From contig NZ_JAHLDV010000005.1 of NCBI RefSeq assembly GCF_018861865.1, positions 92,516 through 156,515 of the forward strand: a stretch of DNA of 64,000 bases, in the 5' to 3' direction. Source of the stretch: Clostridium frigoris (GTDB lineage Bacteria; Bacillota; Clostridia; Clostridiales; Clostridiaceae). Of the stretch, positions 9,499-17,089 are shown in pieces. The position numbers and the translations under genes are program-made. The notes beneath the pieces were generated by a model, which had not been told where the DNA came from, made no database searches, and saw nothing but the letters and a program-made list of their open reading frames with translations. Every line of letters begins with the position of its first letter. Within the stretch, counting starts at the first letter, position 1.

Positions 9499-9951
9499 TT
9501 AATCTTCTAATCTATAATTGTTTTTGAAGAAATCATTTAATTTTTCAAGAGATTTTATTAATACCTCTTCCTCTTCTTCATTTAACCCATCGATAGTTGC
9601 ATGTACCATATTAGAATGAAACCTATTATGTATTCTATAGGCAAGTTTTCCTTTTCTGGTAAGTGTAATCATTACTGATCTTCTATCTTCTTCTCCCCTT
9701 TTTCTATCAACATACCCCTTTTTGAGAAGTTTATTAATAGCGGTTGTAAGAGTCCCCACAGTTATTCTAAGATCTTGAGCAACCTCTGACATAGTTCGAT
9801 ATTCATACATTCCAATTGCATCAATAGTATGTACTTCTGTTACAGATATATCATTAAGGATTCCTTCTTTAAGTGCCCTCTGTTCTATCTGAGTTATATC
9901 ACTAAAGGTCTCTACTAAAAGTTCATTTACAACTCCAACAGATCTGCTCAT
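9499..9951 (-). CDS. fabT: MarR-family regulator of fatty-acid synthesis, FabT-like
   Basis: A winged-helix MarR-family protein of 150 residues, with the recognition segment MSEVAQDLRITVGTLTTAINKL followed by the wing RKRGEEDRRSVMITLT. Position at the head of the fab operon matches FabT, known in streptococci and relatives as a fab repressor assisted by acyl-ACP. The start at 9951 has GGTGAT nearby; a frame extends to 9984 but lacks a ribosome site. Its own promoter carries a perfect palindrome overlapping the -10 box, which suggests autorepression. The repressor role is inferred from family and context. Confidence 0.85.
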   Translation of the reverse strand: MSRSVGVVNELLVETFSDITQIEQRALKEGILNDISVTEVHTIDAIGMYEYRTMSEVAQDLRITVGTLTTAINKLLKKGYVDRKRGEEDRRSVMITLTRKGKLAYRIHNRFHSNMVHATIDGLNEEEEEVLIKSLEKLNDFFKNNYRLED

Positions 9952-10001
9952 AATTATCACCATTTCCCATACCTTGATTTTCATATACTTATATTTTCAT
10001 G

Positions 10002-10020
10002 TACTTTGATACTCAAAGTA
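10002..10020. promoter_or_regulatory. Putative FabT operator at the fab operon promoter
   Basis: A perfect 19-bp palindrome, TACTTTGATACTCAAAGTA, overlaps the last four bases of the -10 box. It resembles the TTTGA-centred palindromes known for streptococcal FabT. A near-identical site lies at the promoter of the FabK-like gene (11205-11223). Confidence 0.8.
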
Positions 10021-10045
10021 TATCTATGGAGTTGTAATTTGTCAA
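10017..10045 (-). promoter_or_regulatory. SigA-type promoter of the fab operon
   Basis: On the minus strand TTGACA (10045-10040) is separated by exactly 17 bp from TATACT (10022-10017). It is about 65 bp upstream of the fabT start, and its -10 box is inside the putative FabT operator. Confidence 0.85.
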
Positions 10046-10101
10046 TATTTTTACCATCTTAATGAAAATTTTTACATTTTTCTTTTGTGTATAGTAAACT
10101 A

Positions 10102-11172
10102 TTAATTACGTTCTGCTTCTTCCTCAAGTTCAGTCATAAGTTCCTTAACTGTCACAATTTTATTTACTTTATAAGCATTGCTTCCAACAAAAATAAGTCC
10201 CTTATCTAAGTTCCCTCTTACTGCTTGTATAAGTGCTTCTGTAATACAATAGGGTGTAGTTTTAGGGTTGCATTTCTTAATGCATAGATAACACTTACTT
10301 ACTTTGCAACCATTTTCCTCTACGTCTTTCATAAAATTATTGTTAATAGCACGTCCAGGCATACCTACCGGGCTTTTTACTATCTTAATATCTTCTTCTT
10401 TTGAATTAATATATGCCATTTTAAAATCTAAACTAGCATCACACTCATACGTCGCCACAAATCTAGTAGCCATTTGTACACCAGCTGCACCTATTTTTAT
10501 TAATTCTGAAATATCGGTGCCAGTATAGACTCCACCAGCAGCTACTACTGGAATTTTCTTGTTATATTTCTCTTCAAAAGGCTTAATTGCCTCTATAACT
10601 TCTTTAACTATTTGCTTTAAATCTTGTGCTTTCTTCTCAAGTAGTGATTCCAAAGAAAAACCAAGATGACCCCCAGCCTCTGGGCCTTCAACAACAATTA
10701 AATCCGCGGCACAATTATTTTTTCTGTCCCACATCTTTGATATAACTATAGCTGCCTTTGCTGACGATACTACAGGTGCAAGTTTTGTTTTAAATCCTTT
10801 GGCTATTTTGGGTAAATCAAGTGCAAGCCCTGCACCAGATATTATTAAATCTATACCTTCTTCTAAAGCTACCGTTGTTAGTTCATCATAATTATTCATA
10901 GCTACCATAATATTTATTCCAAGTATACCCTTAGGACTTAATTCTCTAGCTCGCCTAATTTCATTTCTTAATGCTCTTTTGTTTGCTTCCTTTGCATTAG
11001 TTGCAAAGTCTTTTTCATTAAATCCAATTTGTGCAGTAGATATTATCCCAATACCACCCTCATTTGCAACAGCTGATGAAAGCTTCGATAAAGATACTCC
11101 TACTCCCATACCACCTTGAATTATAGGAATACGTGCTATTAATTCTCCAATTTTTAAAGGAGGTAACTTCAT
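10102..11172 (-). CDS. FabK/nitronate monooxygenase-like FMN oxidoreductase with C-terminal cysteine cluster
   Basis: A 356-residue TIM-barrel flavoprotein starting MKLPPLKIGELIARIPIIQGG, with VEGPEAGGHLG and VAAGGVYTGTD flavin motifs. It is a paralogue of the operon's FabK but longer. After the barrel it has a cluster Cys289, Cys294, Cys297, Cys301 and Cys309, which could bind iron-sulfur or zinc. It has its own promoter with a FabT-type operator, so it is probably co-regulated with fatty-acid synthesis. It could be a second enoyl reductase, a nitronate monooxygenase or a redox enzyme; the substrate is unknown. Confidence 0.8.
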   Translation of the reverse strand: MKLPPLKIGELIARIPIIQGGMGVGVSLSKLSSAVANEGGIGIISTAQIGFNEKDFATNAKEANKRALRNEIRRARELSPKGILGINIMVAMNNYDELTTVALEEGIDLIISGAGLALDLPKIAKGFKTKLAPVVSSAKAAIVISKMWDRKNNCAADLIVVEGPEAGGHLGFSLESLLEKKAQDLKQIVKEVIEAIKPFEEKYNKKIPVVAAGGVYTGTDISELIKIGAAGVQMATRFVATYECDASLDFKMAYINSKEEDIKIVKSPVGMPGRAINNNFMKDVEENGCKVSKCYLCIKKCNPKTTPYCITEALIQAVRGNLDKGLIFVGSNAYKVNKIVTVKELMTELEEEAERN

Positions 11173-11204
11173 AATTATCCTCTCCCTTTGCTTAGATTTT
11201 CAAC

Positions 11205-11223
11205 TAGTTTGATAGTCAAAGTA
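11205..11223. promoter_or_regulatory. Second putative FabT operator
   Basis: TAGTTTGATAGTCAAAGTA differs from the perfect palindrome of the fab promoter at only two positions and has one mismatched pair. It overlaps the -10 box of the promoter for the FabK-like gene in exactly the same register as the first site. Confidence 0.78.
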
Positions 11224-11248
11224 TATATATTTTTATATTCTATGTCAA
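11220..11248 (-). promoter_or_regulatory. SigA-type promoter of the FabK-like gene
   Basis: On the minus strand TTGACA (11248-11243) and TATACT (11225-11220) are 17 bp apart, about 50 bp upstream of the start codon at 11172. Hexamers and spacing are identical to those of the fab operon promoter. Confidence 0.85.
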
Positions 11249-11483
11249 GATAAAAGTATCTTACAACTAATGCAAATGTTTTTTAATAACAGAATCTTTA
11301 ATTTTCATTCTTTTTAGTATTTATAGCAGTTTAATGTATGCTTTTACTTTGCCTAATATCATTACTAATTATACAAACCTTTTATAGGTATAAAACAACT
11401 CCTAAACAAGTATATTATAAAATATACTTGCTTATATTTACCCAAAACTATACTCAAAATAATTATAGAAAGGAAGATAAAAT
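11249..11483. other. AT-rich gap before tspO
   Basis: No gene seen. It contains a 10-bp perfect inverted repeat with a 4-base loop at 11407-11430 (CAAGTATATT / AATATACTTG), which has no clear T-run and may be an operator for tspO or part of its leader. Confidence 0.4.
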
Positions 11484-11978
11484 ATGTTTACTATTTTTAA
11501 GGTAAATGGTAAAAAAAATATTATTGCTCTTATTATTAGCATTTTGATTGCACAAGGCATAGGTTTCTTAAGTGGTTTTTTAAGCATGAGCGGTCCGAGC
11601 GTCTATGAAGATTTTAATAAACCTTTTTTTTCGCCCCCTGGATGGATTTTTCCTATTGTATGGACAATATTATTCTTTTTAATGGCTGTAGCTGCTTATA
11701 GGATTTGGATGGCTTACAAATCCGGAGTTGATGTAAAAAAAGCATTAATTTTATATGGTTTTCAATTGTTTTTAAATTTTCTTTGGTCCATTATATTCTT
11801 TAGGTTTAGACTATATGCTATAGCTTTTTTAGAGTTACTTCTATTATTAGTATTTATTCTTCTAACTACTTTTGAATTTTATAGGATTGATAAACCCGCA
11901 GCTTATCTTATGATTCCATATATCGCTTGGGTATCATTTGCTGGAGTTTTAAATTATACTATATGGATGCTTAATTAA
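11484..11978 (+). CDS. tspO: TspO/MBR family membrane protein
   Basis: The 164-residue protein has five predicted membrane helices and the family motifs NKPFFSPPGWIFPIVWT and a Trp/Asn-rich helix NFLWSIIFFR. TspO proteins bind tetrapyrroles and cholesterol-like ligands and are linked to porphyrin and stress metabolism. GAAAGGAAG precedes the ATG. It is a plus-strand gene followed 31 bp later by the DTW-domain gene. The natural ligand in clostridia is unknown. Confidence 0.88.
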   Translation: MFTIFKVNGKKNIIALIISILIAQGIGFLSGFLSMSGPSVYEDFNKPFFSPPGWIFPIVWTILFFLMAVAAYRIWMAYKSGVDVKKALILYGFQLFLNFLWSIIFFRFRLYAIAFLELLLLLVFILLTTFEFYRIDKPAAYLMIPYIAWVSFAGVLNYTIWMLN

Positions 11979-12009
11979 AATTTGTATTATTAAATACTTA
12001 GGAGGAAAT

Positions 12010-12657
12010 ATGAACTCAAATTATAAAATAAAACAAATAACAAGTCTGTATAACAGTTGTAACCAATGTGGATTGCCTATTATAAATTGCATCTGTTCTG
12101 CAGCACCTAAAATAAAAACCAATTCAAAAATTTGGATTCTATCTACGGAAAAAGAATTTTACAGACCTTCTAATACTGCAAGACTATTAAAACTCATAAA
12201 TCCACATTCCACAGAGCTTTTTCTTTGGGAAAGAACAAAATTTCCAGAAAAATTAATAACAAATTTAAATAATGATATTTATGAACCATTTTTGCTTTTT
12301 CCCATAGAAAATAACGAAACCAAGTGTAGAAAAATTGAATACAAAAGTTCAGAAAAAATCCCTGCCTTTATTATCATAGACGGTACATGGAAAGAAGCAC
12401 GGAAAATACTTAGGAAAAGTTTCTATTTAGAAAACCTCCCAATTATTTCATTAAACCCAAGCTTTAAGTCTATATATGATTTAAGAAGAGGTGCAAAGGA
12501 CGGTAATTTATGTACAATAGAAGCTGCAATAGAAATATTAACTATAAATGGCGAGATTAAAGCTTCACAAGTAATCGATGAATTTTACAATTTATTCTTA
12601 AAGAGTTATAAGGCTGGCTTAAGTGGTCACAAACTTATACCCTCTAATAAAAATTGA
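12010..12657 (+). CDS. DTW-domain protein, putative tRNA-uridine aminocarboxypropyltransferase
   Basis: The 215-residue protein has an N-terminal cysteine motif, CNQCGLPIINCIC, and the hallmark IIIDGTWKEARK segment (a DTW-type motif), followed by RRGAKDGNLCTIEA. In E. coli and human the family installs acp3U on tRNA using S-adenosylmethionine; that activity here is inferred from family. AGGAGG precedes the ATG. It probably shares a transcript with tspO, and a hairpin follows at 12657-12685. Confidence 0.82.
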   Translation: MNSNYKIKQITSLYNSCNQCGLPIINCICSAAPKIKTNSKIWILSTEKEFYRPSNTARLLKLINPHSTELFLWERTKFPEKLITNLNNDIYEPFLLFPIENNETKCRKIEYKSSEKIPAFIIIDGTWKEARKILRKSFYLENLPIISLNPSFKSIYDLRRGAKDGNLCTIEAAIEILTINGEIKASQVIDEFYNLFLKSYKAGLSGHKLIPSNKN

Positions 12658-12685
12658 AAATACCATCCAAAAGGATAGTATTTTT
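12657..12685 (+). terminator. Intrinsic terminator after the DTW gene
   Basis: The stem AAAATACCATCC / GGATAGTATTTT with a 4-base AAAA loop has one mismatch and runs into T residues. It overlaps the end of the DTW gene. Confidence 0.75.
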
Positions 12686-12742
12686 AATTATTATTAATAT
12701 CTAAAATAACCATATTAAAAACTAATAATCTTACAATAAAAA

Positions 12743-13057
12743 TTACTGAATCGGTTGCTGAAAATTTTGAGATTGCTGATCTTTAATTTTCTGTTTACCT
12801 TCCTCCATGAATTGTGAATCCTTTGGCGATAACATGTACAAAACTTCTTGAAGCTCACCAACATGCCTTCTTTCTTCATCTGCGATATGATTCAAAACTT
12901 TTTTAACTCTTTCATCAGTTGTAGACATTGAATGAGCTTCATAACCTATGATAGCCTCAAGTTCACCTGAAATATCAACGCGAATTGCTTGTGCAAGCTC
13001 ATCATTTGACATTTGTCTTGGTACATTCGCAACAAATGGATTTCCTAATAACGCCAT
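12743..13057 (-). CDS. Ferritin-like domain protein
   Basis: A 104-residue, mostly helical protein. Helix one contains GELEAIIGYEAHS and helix two contains IADEERRHVGEL; together they give the Glu and ExxH ligands of a di-iron half-site, as in short rubrerythrin or encapsulated-ferritin-like proteins. The size suggests a homodimer that completes the four-helix bundle. The Gln-rich tail is likely flexible. GGAGGA precedes the ATG. A role in iron or oxidative-stress handling is inferred. No encapsulin shell gene is nearby. Confidence 0.75.
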   Translation of the reverse strand: MALLGNPFVANVPRQMSNDELAQAIRVDISGELEAIIGYEAHSMSTTDERVKKVLNHIADEERRHVGELQEVLYMLSPKDSQFMEEGKQKIKDQQSQNFQQPIQ

Positions 13058-13284
13058 AGTTTCATCCTCCTTTTTAAACTTAGATGTATTTTTAGCACCA
13101 TCATGATATTTTATTCATTTATCCGCAAACTAAATTCTAGCTAAGATTTTAGTATATCACCCTTTATAATTCCCCCTATGAGATTAAATTATTAATTGTT
13201 CTATAATTATTATGGATTAATGTATAAATAATGGATATAATATGATTTATAACTTGTAAAAATTTATAATTAAAGGGTGGTAAT

Positions 13285-13929
13285 ATGAGAATACCAAATC
13301 ATATCGGAATAATTCCCGATGGAAATAGAAGATGGTCCGTAGATAATGGTTTATCTAAAGACAAAGGATATACCTATGGATTAGATCCTGGTCTATCTTT
13401 GTATAAGCTTTGCAAAGATGCAGGTGTAAAAGAAATAACTTATTACGGTTTTACTACAGATAATACCAAAAGACCAGCACTGCAAAGAGAAGCTTTTGTT
13501 AACGCTTGCGTAGATGCTGTAAAGCTTTTAAGTACACAGGATGCCGATTTATTAGTAGTAGGGAATTGTGATTCACCTATGTTTCCAAAAGAGTTACTTC
13601 CTTTTACTACGCGTAAAACCTTTGGCAAAGGCGGTATAAAAATAAATTTCCTAGTAAACTATGGGTGGGAATGGGATCTTAGTAACCTCAACCAAAACAA
13701 AAGTAGCAAAAGGAGTAATATAATTAATTGTATCAAAACTAAAGATATTTCTAGAGTAGATTTAATTATTCGTTGGGGTGGTAGACGTCGTCTTAGTGGT
13801 TTCTTACCAATACAGTCCATTTATTCTGATTTTTATATTATAGATGACCTTTGGCCTGATTTTAAATCTGAGCATTTAACTAACGCTTTAAATTGGTATG
13901 ATCAGCAAGATGTAACCCTTGGTGGTTAA
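13285..13929 (+). CDS. Divergent cis-prenyltransferase (UppS family)
   Basis: A 214-residue protein starting MRIPNHIGIIPDGNRRWS, which is the cis-prenyltransferase substrate-binding motif with catalytic Asp12. The C-terminal half shows RWGGRRRLSGFLPIQS and SDFYIIDDLWPDF. It is shorter than typical UppS (about 240-260 residues), has DGNRRW rather than DGNGRW, and has SDFY where housekeeping enzymes usually have a Glu. It is therefore probably a paralogue making a shorter or specialised polyprenyl diphosphate, not the cell-wall enzyme. It is monocistronic, with GGGTGG before the ATG and a terminator after. Confidence 0.8.
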   Translation: MRIPNHIGIIPDGNRRWSVDNGLSKDKGYTYGLDPGLSLYKLCKDAGVKEITYYGFTTDNTKRPALQREAFVNACVDAVKLLSTQDADLLVVGNCDSPMFPKELLPFTTRKTFGKGGIKINFLVNYGWEWDLSNLNQNKSSKRSNIINCIKTKDISRVDLIIRWGGRRRLSGFLPIQSIYSDFYIIDDLWPDFKSEHLTNALNWYDQQDVTLGG

Positions 13930-13944
13930 TTTTATATTTTCTAT

Positions 13945-13983
13945 ATAGATATAGGTCTAAAACAAACTATATCTATTTTTTTA
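13945..13983 (+). terminator. Intrinsic terminator after the cis-prenyltransferase gene
   Basis: The perfect 10-bp stem ATAGATATAG / CTATATCTAT is followed by seven T residues. Confidence 0.85.
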
Positions 13984-14058
13984 TGCACTAAAATATGCTA
14001 TTATTAATGAAATAATATTTTTAAACTTACATAATATTATTTCATCAAAGGAGCTCTT

Positions 14059-14232
14059 ATGGTTATTAAAAAAATAAATTGTTGTAAATGCATATATTAC
14101 TATATTACTTGGGATCCAGCTTACCCTAAAGGATGTAAACTTTATGGTTTTAAATCTGCAACTTTACCTTCCATATTAGTAAAACAATCATCTGGGATAG
14201 CTTGTGCTAAATTTACACCAAAGGTAAAGTAA
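14059..14232 (+). CDS. Small cysteine-containing protein, 57 residues
   Basis: The ATG is preceded by AAAGGAGC at good spacing. The product starts MVIKKINCCKCIYYYITWD and contains Cys8, Cys9, Cys11, Cys26 and Cys49, with GCKLYGFKS and SSGIACAKF segments. The paired CxxC-like and GC motifs suggest a small metal-binding (zinc) protein; I recall similar short clostridial proteins but cannot assign a function. It is a single gene between two terminators. Confidence 0.7.
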   Translation: MVIKKINCCKCIYYYITWDPAYPKGCKLYGFKSATLPSILVKQSSGIACAKFTPKVK

Positions 14233-14337
14233 GTAAGTGTTTTATGGTACCTGCTAATAAAATTACAAATTAAGGCACATAAATAAAACTTTATACTATT
14301 ATAACTTTGATTATATACGCTGTGCCCTAATTAAATG

Positions 14338-14553
14338 TTAATCTATAACTTTATTATTTTGATCAACTACCTCATATGCGTAAGCCTGAATTTCTTCTTG
14401 CCTTATTGTCCCATCACCATTAATTCCTGTAACTATAGTGGGTATATTTACTAACTTACTTTCTATACCTTCGATTTTTACATATCTGTCTAGACCATCC
14501 TTAAGTTTTTCACATTCTTCTTGTCCTAATTGTCGCCCCTTTACACTTCTCAA
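14338..14553 (-). CDS. Small hypothetical protein, 71 residues
   Basis: The frame uses a TTG start at 14553 with GAGGAG 9 bp upstream; an ATG at 14560 lies too close to that site and is in another frame. The soluble product is charged and contains TIVTGINGDGTIRQEEIQAY, resembling a single calcium-loop-like turn, but this is too weak to call. I do not recognise the family. A partial inverted repeat, AATTAAGGCACA with TGTGCCCTAATT (14265-14333), lies just downstream. Confidence 0.5.
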   Translation of the reverse strand: MRSVKGRQLGQEECEKLKDGLDRYVKIEGIESKLVNIPTIVTGINGDGTIRQEEIQAYAYEVVDQNNKVID

Positions 14554-14689
14554 AATTCATCACTCCTCTCGAATATTAGGATTTTCATTTACAGTAAATA
14601 TATACTTTGTAGATTTTAGAAACACTTTTCAGAAAAAAATAATGATAATAATATAGTATTGATAAAAAACATAAAATTTATCCTCAAAA

Positions 14690-14720
14690 AAATAGAAACG
14701 CCTATTAAGCGTTTTTAATA
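14690..14720 (-). terminator. Probable terminator for the gene at 14819-15481
   Basis: The stem AAACGC / GCGTTT with a 7-base loop is followed, on the minus strand, by CTATTTTTTT. It is about 100 bp beyond the stop codon. Confidence 0.5.
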
Positions 14721-14818
14721 TAACTTTAAAATTCTGATTTTCAAAAAATTATTACAATGTATAAAACACTACTTCTATTCCATGAATAGATTAATAAGTA
14801 TTATGTCCATCTTTATAC

Positions 14819-15481
14819 CTACTTTCTTATAATTTGATTGACCCCAATTATACCATTATGTTTTAAGTTTCTAATGAAATTATAAGTATATTCACCATTT
14901 GAATTCTCAACAAATGCTTTAATCCATTCATGTCTAAGGTTATAAAATATATTTACATCTCCCTCTACTGTTTCCCAATAGCTTTTATGAATGCAACTTG
15001 TAGTTTCCCATTCAAATATATCATCTTCAGATTTTATAGGTCTTGTTACTCTATCACAAGGCATACCTTCTAACAAGTAATTATTAAGTGCATTAAATAC
15101 ATCTTCTGGATTTTTCGACATTTCTTTTGCTCTTGAAATCTCTCCCACGATTTCACCTTGCTTCACGAAACATTCATGTGCAATAACCTCTGCTTCTGTT
15201 TCATTTTTTTTAGTCATTTCTGTTATTATAAATGCTATTCTCGTTTCAGCTTTTTTGATTTTATCCTGAAGCCAACCATGAATATTAGATACGTCAATTA
15301 TATCCTCGATGCTTTTGCTTGTGTCTATTGGACTACCATAAACCAGTGATTTTTCAATAACATCCTTTGCATTATCACCGTATTTATCTATATAAACTTT
15401 TTTTAAGTTTGACTCTAAATCTTCTGCCAATAAAATCTTACTAAATATCCACGTGTGGATTGGTGCTAAAAAAGCGCTCAT
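14819..15481 (-). CDS. Hypothetical protein, 220 residues
   Basis: I do not recognise the family. The protein starts MSAFLAPIHTWIFSKILLAE, is helical and soluble, and has an N-terminal IHTW motif. Its C-terminal half holds conserved-looking Cys and His residues (GMPCDRVT, TTSCIHKSYW, NLRHEWIKAF), a pattern that could bind a metal or heme. GGAGGA precedes the ATG by 7 bp, so expression is likely. It stands alone between a small gene and the Lys-rich small protein. Confidence 0.75.
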   Translation of the reverse strand: MSAFLAPIHTWIFSKILLAEDLESNLKKVYIDKYGDNAKDVIEKSLVYGSPIDTSKSIEDIIDVSNIHGWLQDKIKKAETRIAFIITEMTKKNETEAEVIAHECFVKQGEIVGEISRAKEMSKNPEDVFNALNNYLLEGMPCDRVTRPIKSEDDIFEWETTSCIHKSYWETVEGDVNIFYNLRHEWIKAFVENSNGEYTYNFIRNLKHNGIIGVNQIIRK

Positions 15482-15599
15482 TATTATTCCTCCAATATTT
15501 ATTGTTTAATTTACAAATCTATATCTCAATAATACTGTATATAAAATAAACTTACGGTAACCTACGTTACAATTTTATATAATATTTCATCCAAAAAAA

Positions 15600-15626
15600 T
15601 AAAGAGAGCATAAAATACTCTCTTTA
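15600..15626 (-). terminator. Intrinsic terminator after the Lys-rich small gene
   Basis: A perfect 9-bp stem TAAAGAGAG / CTCTCTTTA with a 9-base loop is followed on the minus strand by TTTTTTT. Confidence 0.8.
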
Positions 15627-15680
15627 TAATCCATCTTTTATTAAACTTAACTATCGCTTTCACTTGTTAAATAAGTTTAA

Positions 15681-15806
15681 TTATTCATCAAATCTTATTG
15701 CTGATTTACGTTTTTCCTTTTTCATATCAGATTCTTCAATAATCTCTGGCTTTTTAGATTTATTATCCTTTTTCTTAGCTGGTGTACTCATTTCTTTATA
15801 TGGCAT
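15681..15806 (-). CDS. Small Lys-rich protein, 41 residues
   Basis: The ATG at 15806 has GGGGTGAG just upstream. The product, MPYKEMSTPAKKKDNKSKKP at its start, ends IRFDE and is highly charged and probably disordered. A strong terminator lies 55 bp downstream, which supports a real transcript. Function unknown. Confidence 0.5.
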   Translation of the reverse strand: MPYKEMSTPAKKKDNKSKKPEIIEESDMKKEKRKSAIRFDE

Positions 15807-15867
15807 AAACTCACCCCTTTATAAAGTATTTTTCACTTTTAATATAATTTTATTCATATATTTATTT

Positions 15868-16857
15868 TCACCTTATATATTTTTCAGGATTTTTAGGTTC
15901 TCCATTCACTCTTAGTTCAAAATGCAGATGTGGACCTGTACTATGCCCCGTGCTTCCTACCTCTCCTATTTTCATGCCTTCCTTTACTATATCACCTTTT
16001 TTCACAACAATAACACTACAATGTGCATACATGGTTTCTATGCCACAACCATTATTAATCTTTATTACATTACCATATCCATCTTCCCACGCTGAATAAG
16101 TAATAGTGCCATCTAATACGGCATCTATTGATTCCCCAAAATTTGCGGCTATATCAATTCCTTTATGCATTTTTCCCCATCGTGTTCCAAACCCTGAACT
16201 TATATGGCCTCTTGATGGACTAGTTATTGATTCAGATTGAAGTATTTTGATTTTTTTTATTCCACTGTTTACTTCTTTAACCGTTATTAATGGTGTTTTA
16301 TCTTTGATGTTATATTGTGCTATTTCACTAATAATTTCTGAGTTTTCATGCAAACTTCCTATTTTAACTTTAACTGGTTCATAACTAATTTTATTTTCTA
16401 CATTTGTTTTTAAAGTTTTAGTTAATTTTGCTCTCTTATAATCATCTTGCATAGAATTAAGAATTGCTTTCCCTTGCTTTTCAGATGTTACATCTGCAAC
16501 TTTTCTATTATCCGATTTCATTAAAAATGCATCAACTACTATATTAAATTTTTTTAACATAACTTTTTTGAGTTCATCATTATTCATAAAACTATCAGCA
16601 TCATCCACTTTTACTTTAGTTAAAGTAAAATCTTCTATTATTGTAGCGTTACTATATTTCGATTTGAGCTCACTTTTAAACTCCCTATATGTTTTATTAA
16701 AGTCTATCCTACTTTTTACAAAAGTAATAGTATTTCCTCCTCTGGAAACTTTATATCCATAAAATTTGTATACATTAAAATATAAAATTGTAGTAGTAAG
16801 TATCATTGTTGTAAGTAACACAAAAATAACACTTTTGTTTCGTCTTAAAGTATTCAA
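15868..16857 (-). CDS. M23-family peptidoglycan endopeptidase, membrane-anchored
   Basis: The 329-residue protein has a basic N-terminus and one membrane helix at about residues 11-30, a central extracytoplasmic region, and a C-terminal LytM/M23 domain. That domain shows GFGTRWGKMHKGIDIA (first zinc His and Asp), YAHCS and GPHLHFEL, the complete zinc and catalytic set. The family cuts peptidoglycan peptide bridges. The start is TTG at 16857, with AGGAGG 7 bp upstream. Possible roles are cell separation or sporulation; context does not decide. Confidence 0.88.
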   Translation of the reverse strand: MNTLRRNKSVIFVLLTTMILTTTILYFNVYKFYGYKVSRGGNTITFVKSRIDFNKTYREFKSELKSKYSNATIIEDFTLTKVKVDDADSFMNNDELKKVMLKKFNIVVDAFLMKSDNRKVADVTSEKQGKAILNSMQDDYKRAKLTKTLKTNVENKISYEPVKVKIGSLHENSEIISEIAQYNIKDKTPLITVKEVNSGIKKIKILQSESITSPSRGHISSGFGTRWGKMHKGIDIAANFGESIDAVLDGTITYSAWEDGYGNVIKINNGCGIETMYAHCSVIVVKKGDIVKEGMKIGEVGSTGHSTGPHLHFELRVNGEPKNPEKYIR

Positions 16858-17089
16858 TATTATACCTCCTATAACATTTACTTAATATACCCTTTTTTAC
16901 CACATATTAAACAATATTTAAATATTCTTTTATTTATATTTTTAACTATATGGTATACTATAGGTTGAATAATAAAATTTTTATAGACTAAAATGTAGTG
17001 TATACTTTATTGTTTACGCTATATAGATAAACTTAATTTTAGATGTTAAAATAATAATTTTAAAATATAAAAAGGAAGGTAGTGACTTT

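Noticed and set aside
14265..14333. Inverted repeat AATTAAGGCACA / TGTGCCCTAATT
   Set aside because: The loop is about 45 bases and the stem has a mismatch; too weak to call a terminator or an element by itself.
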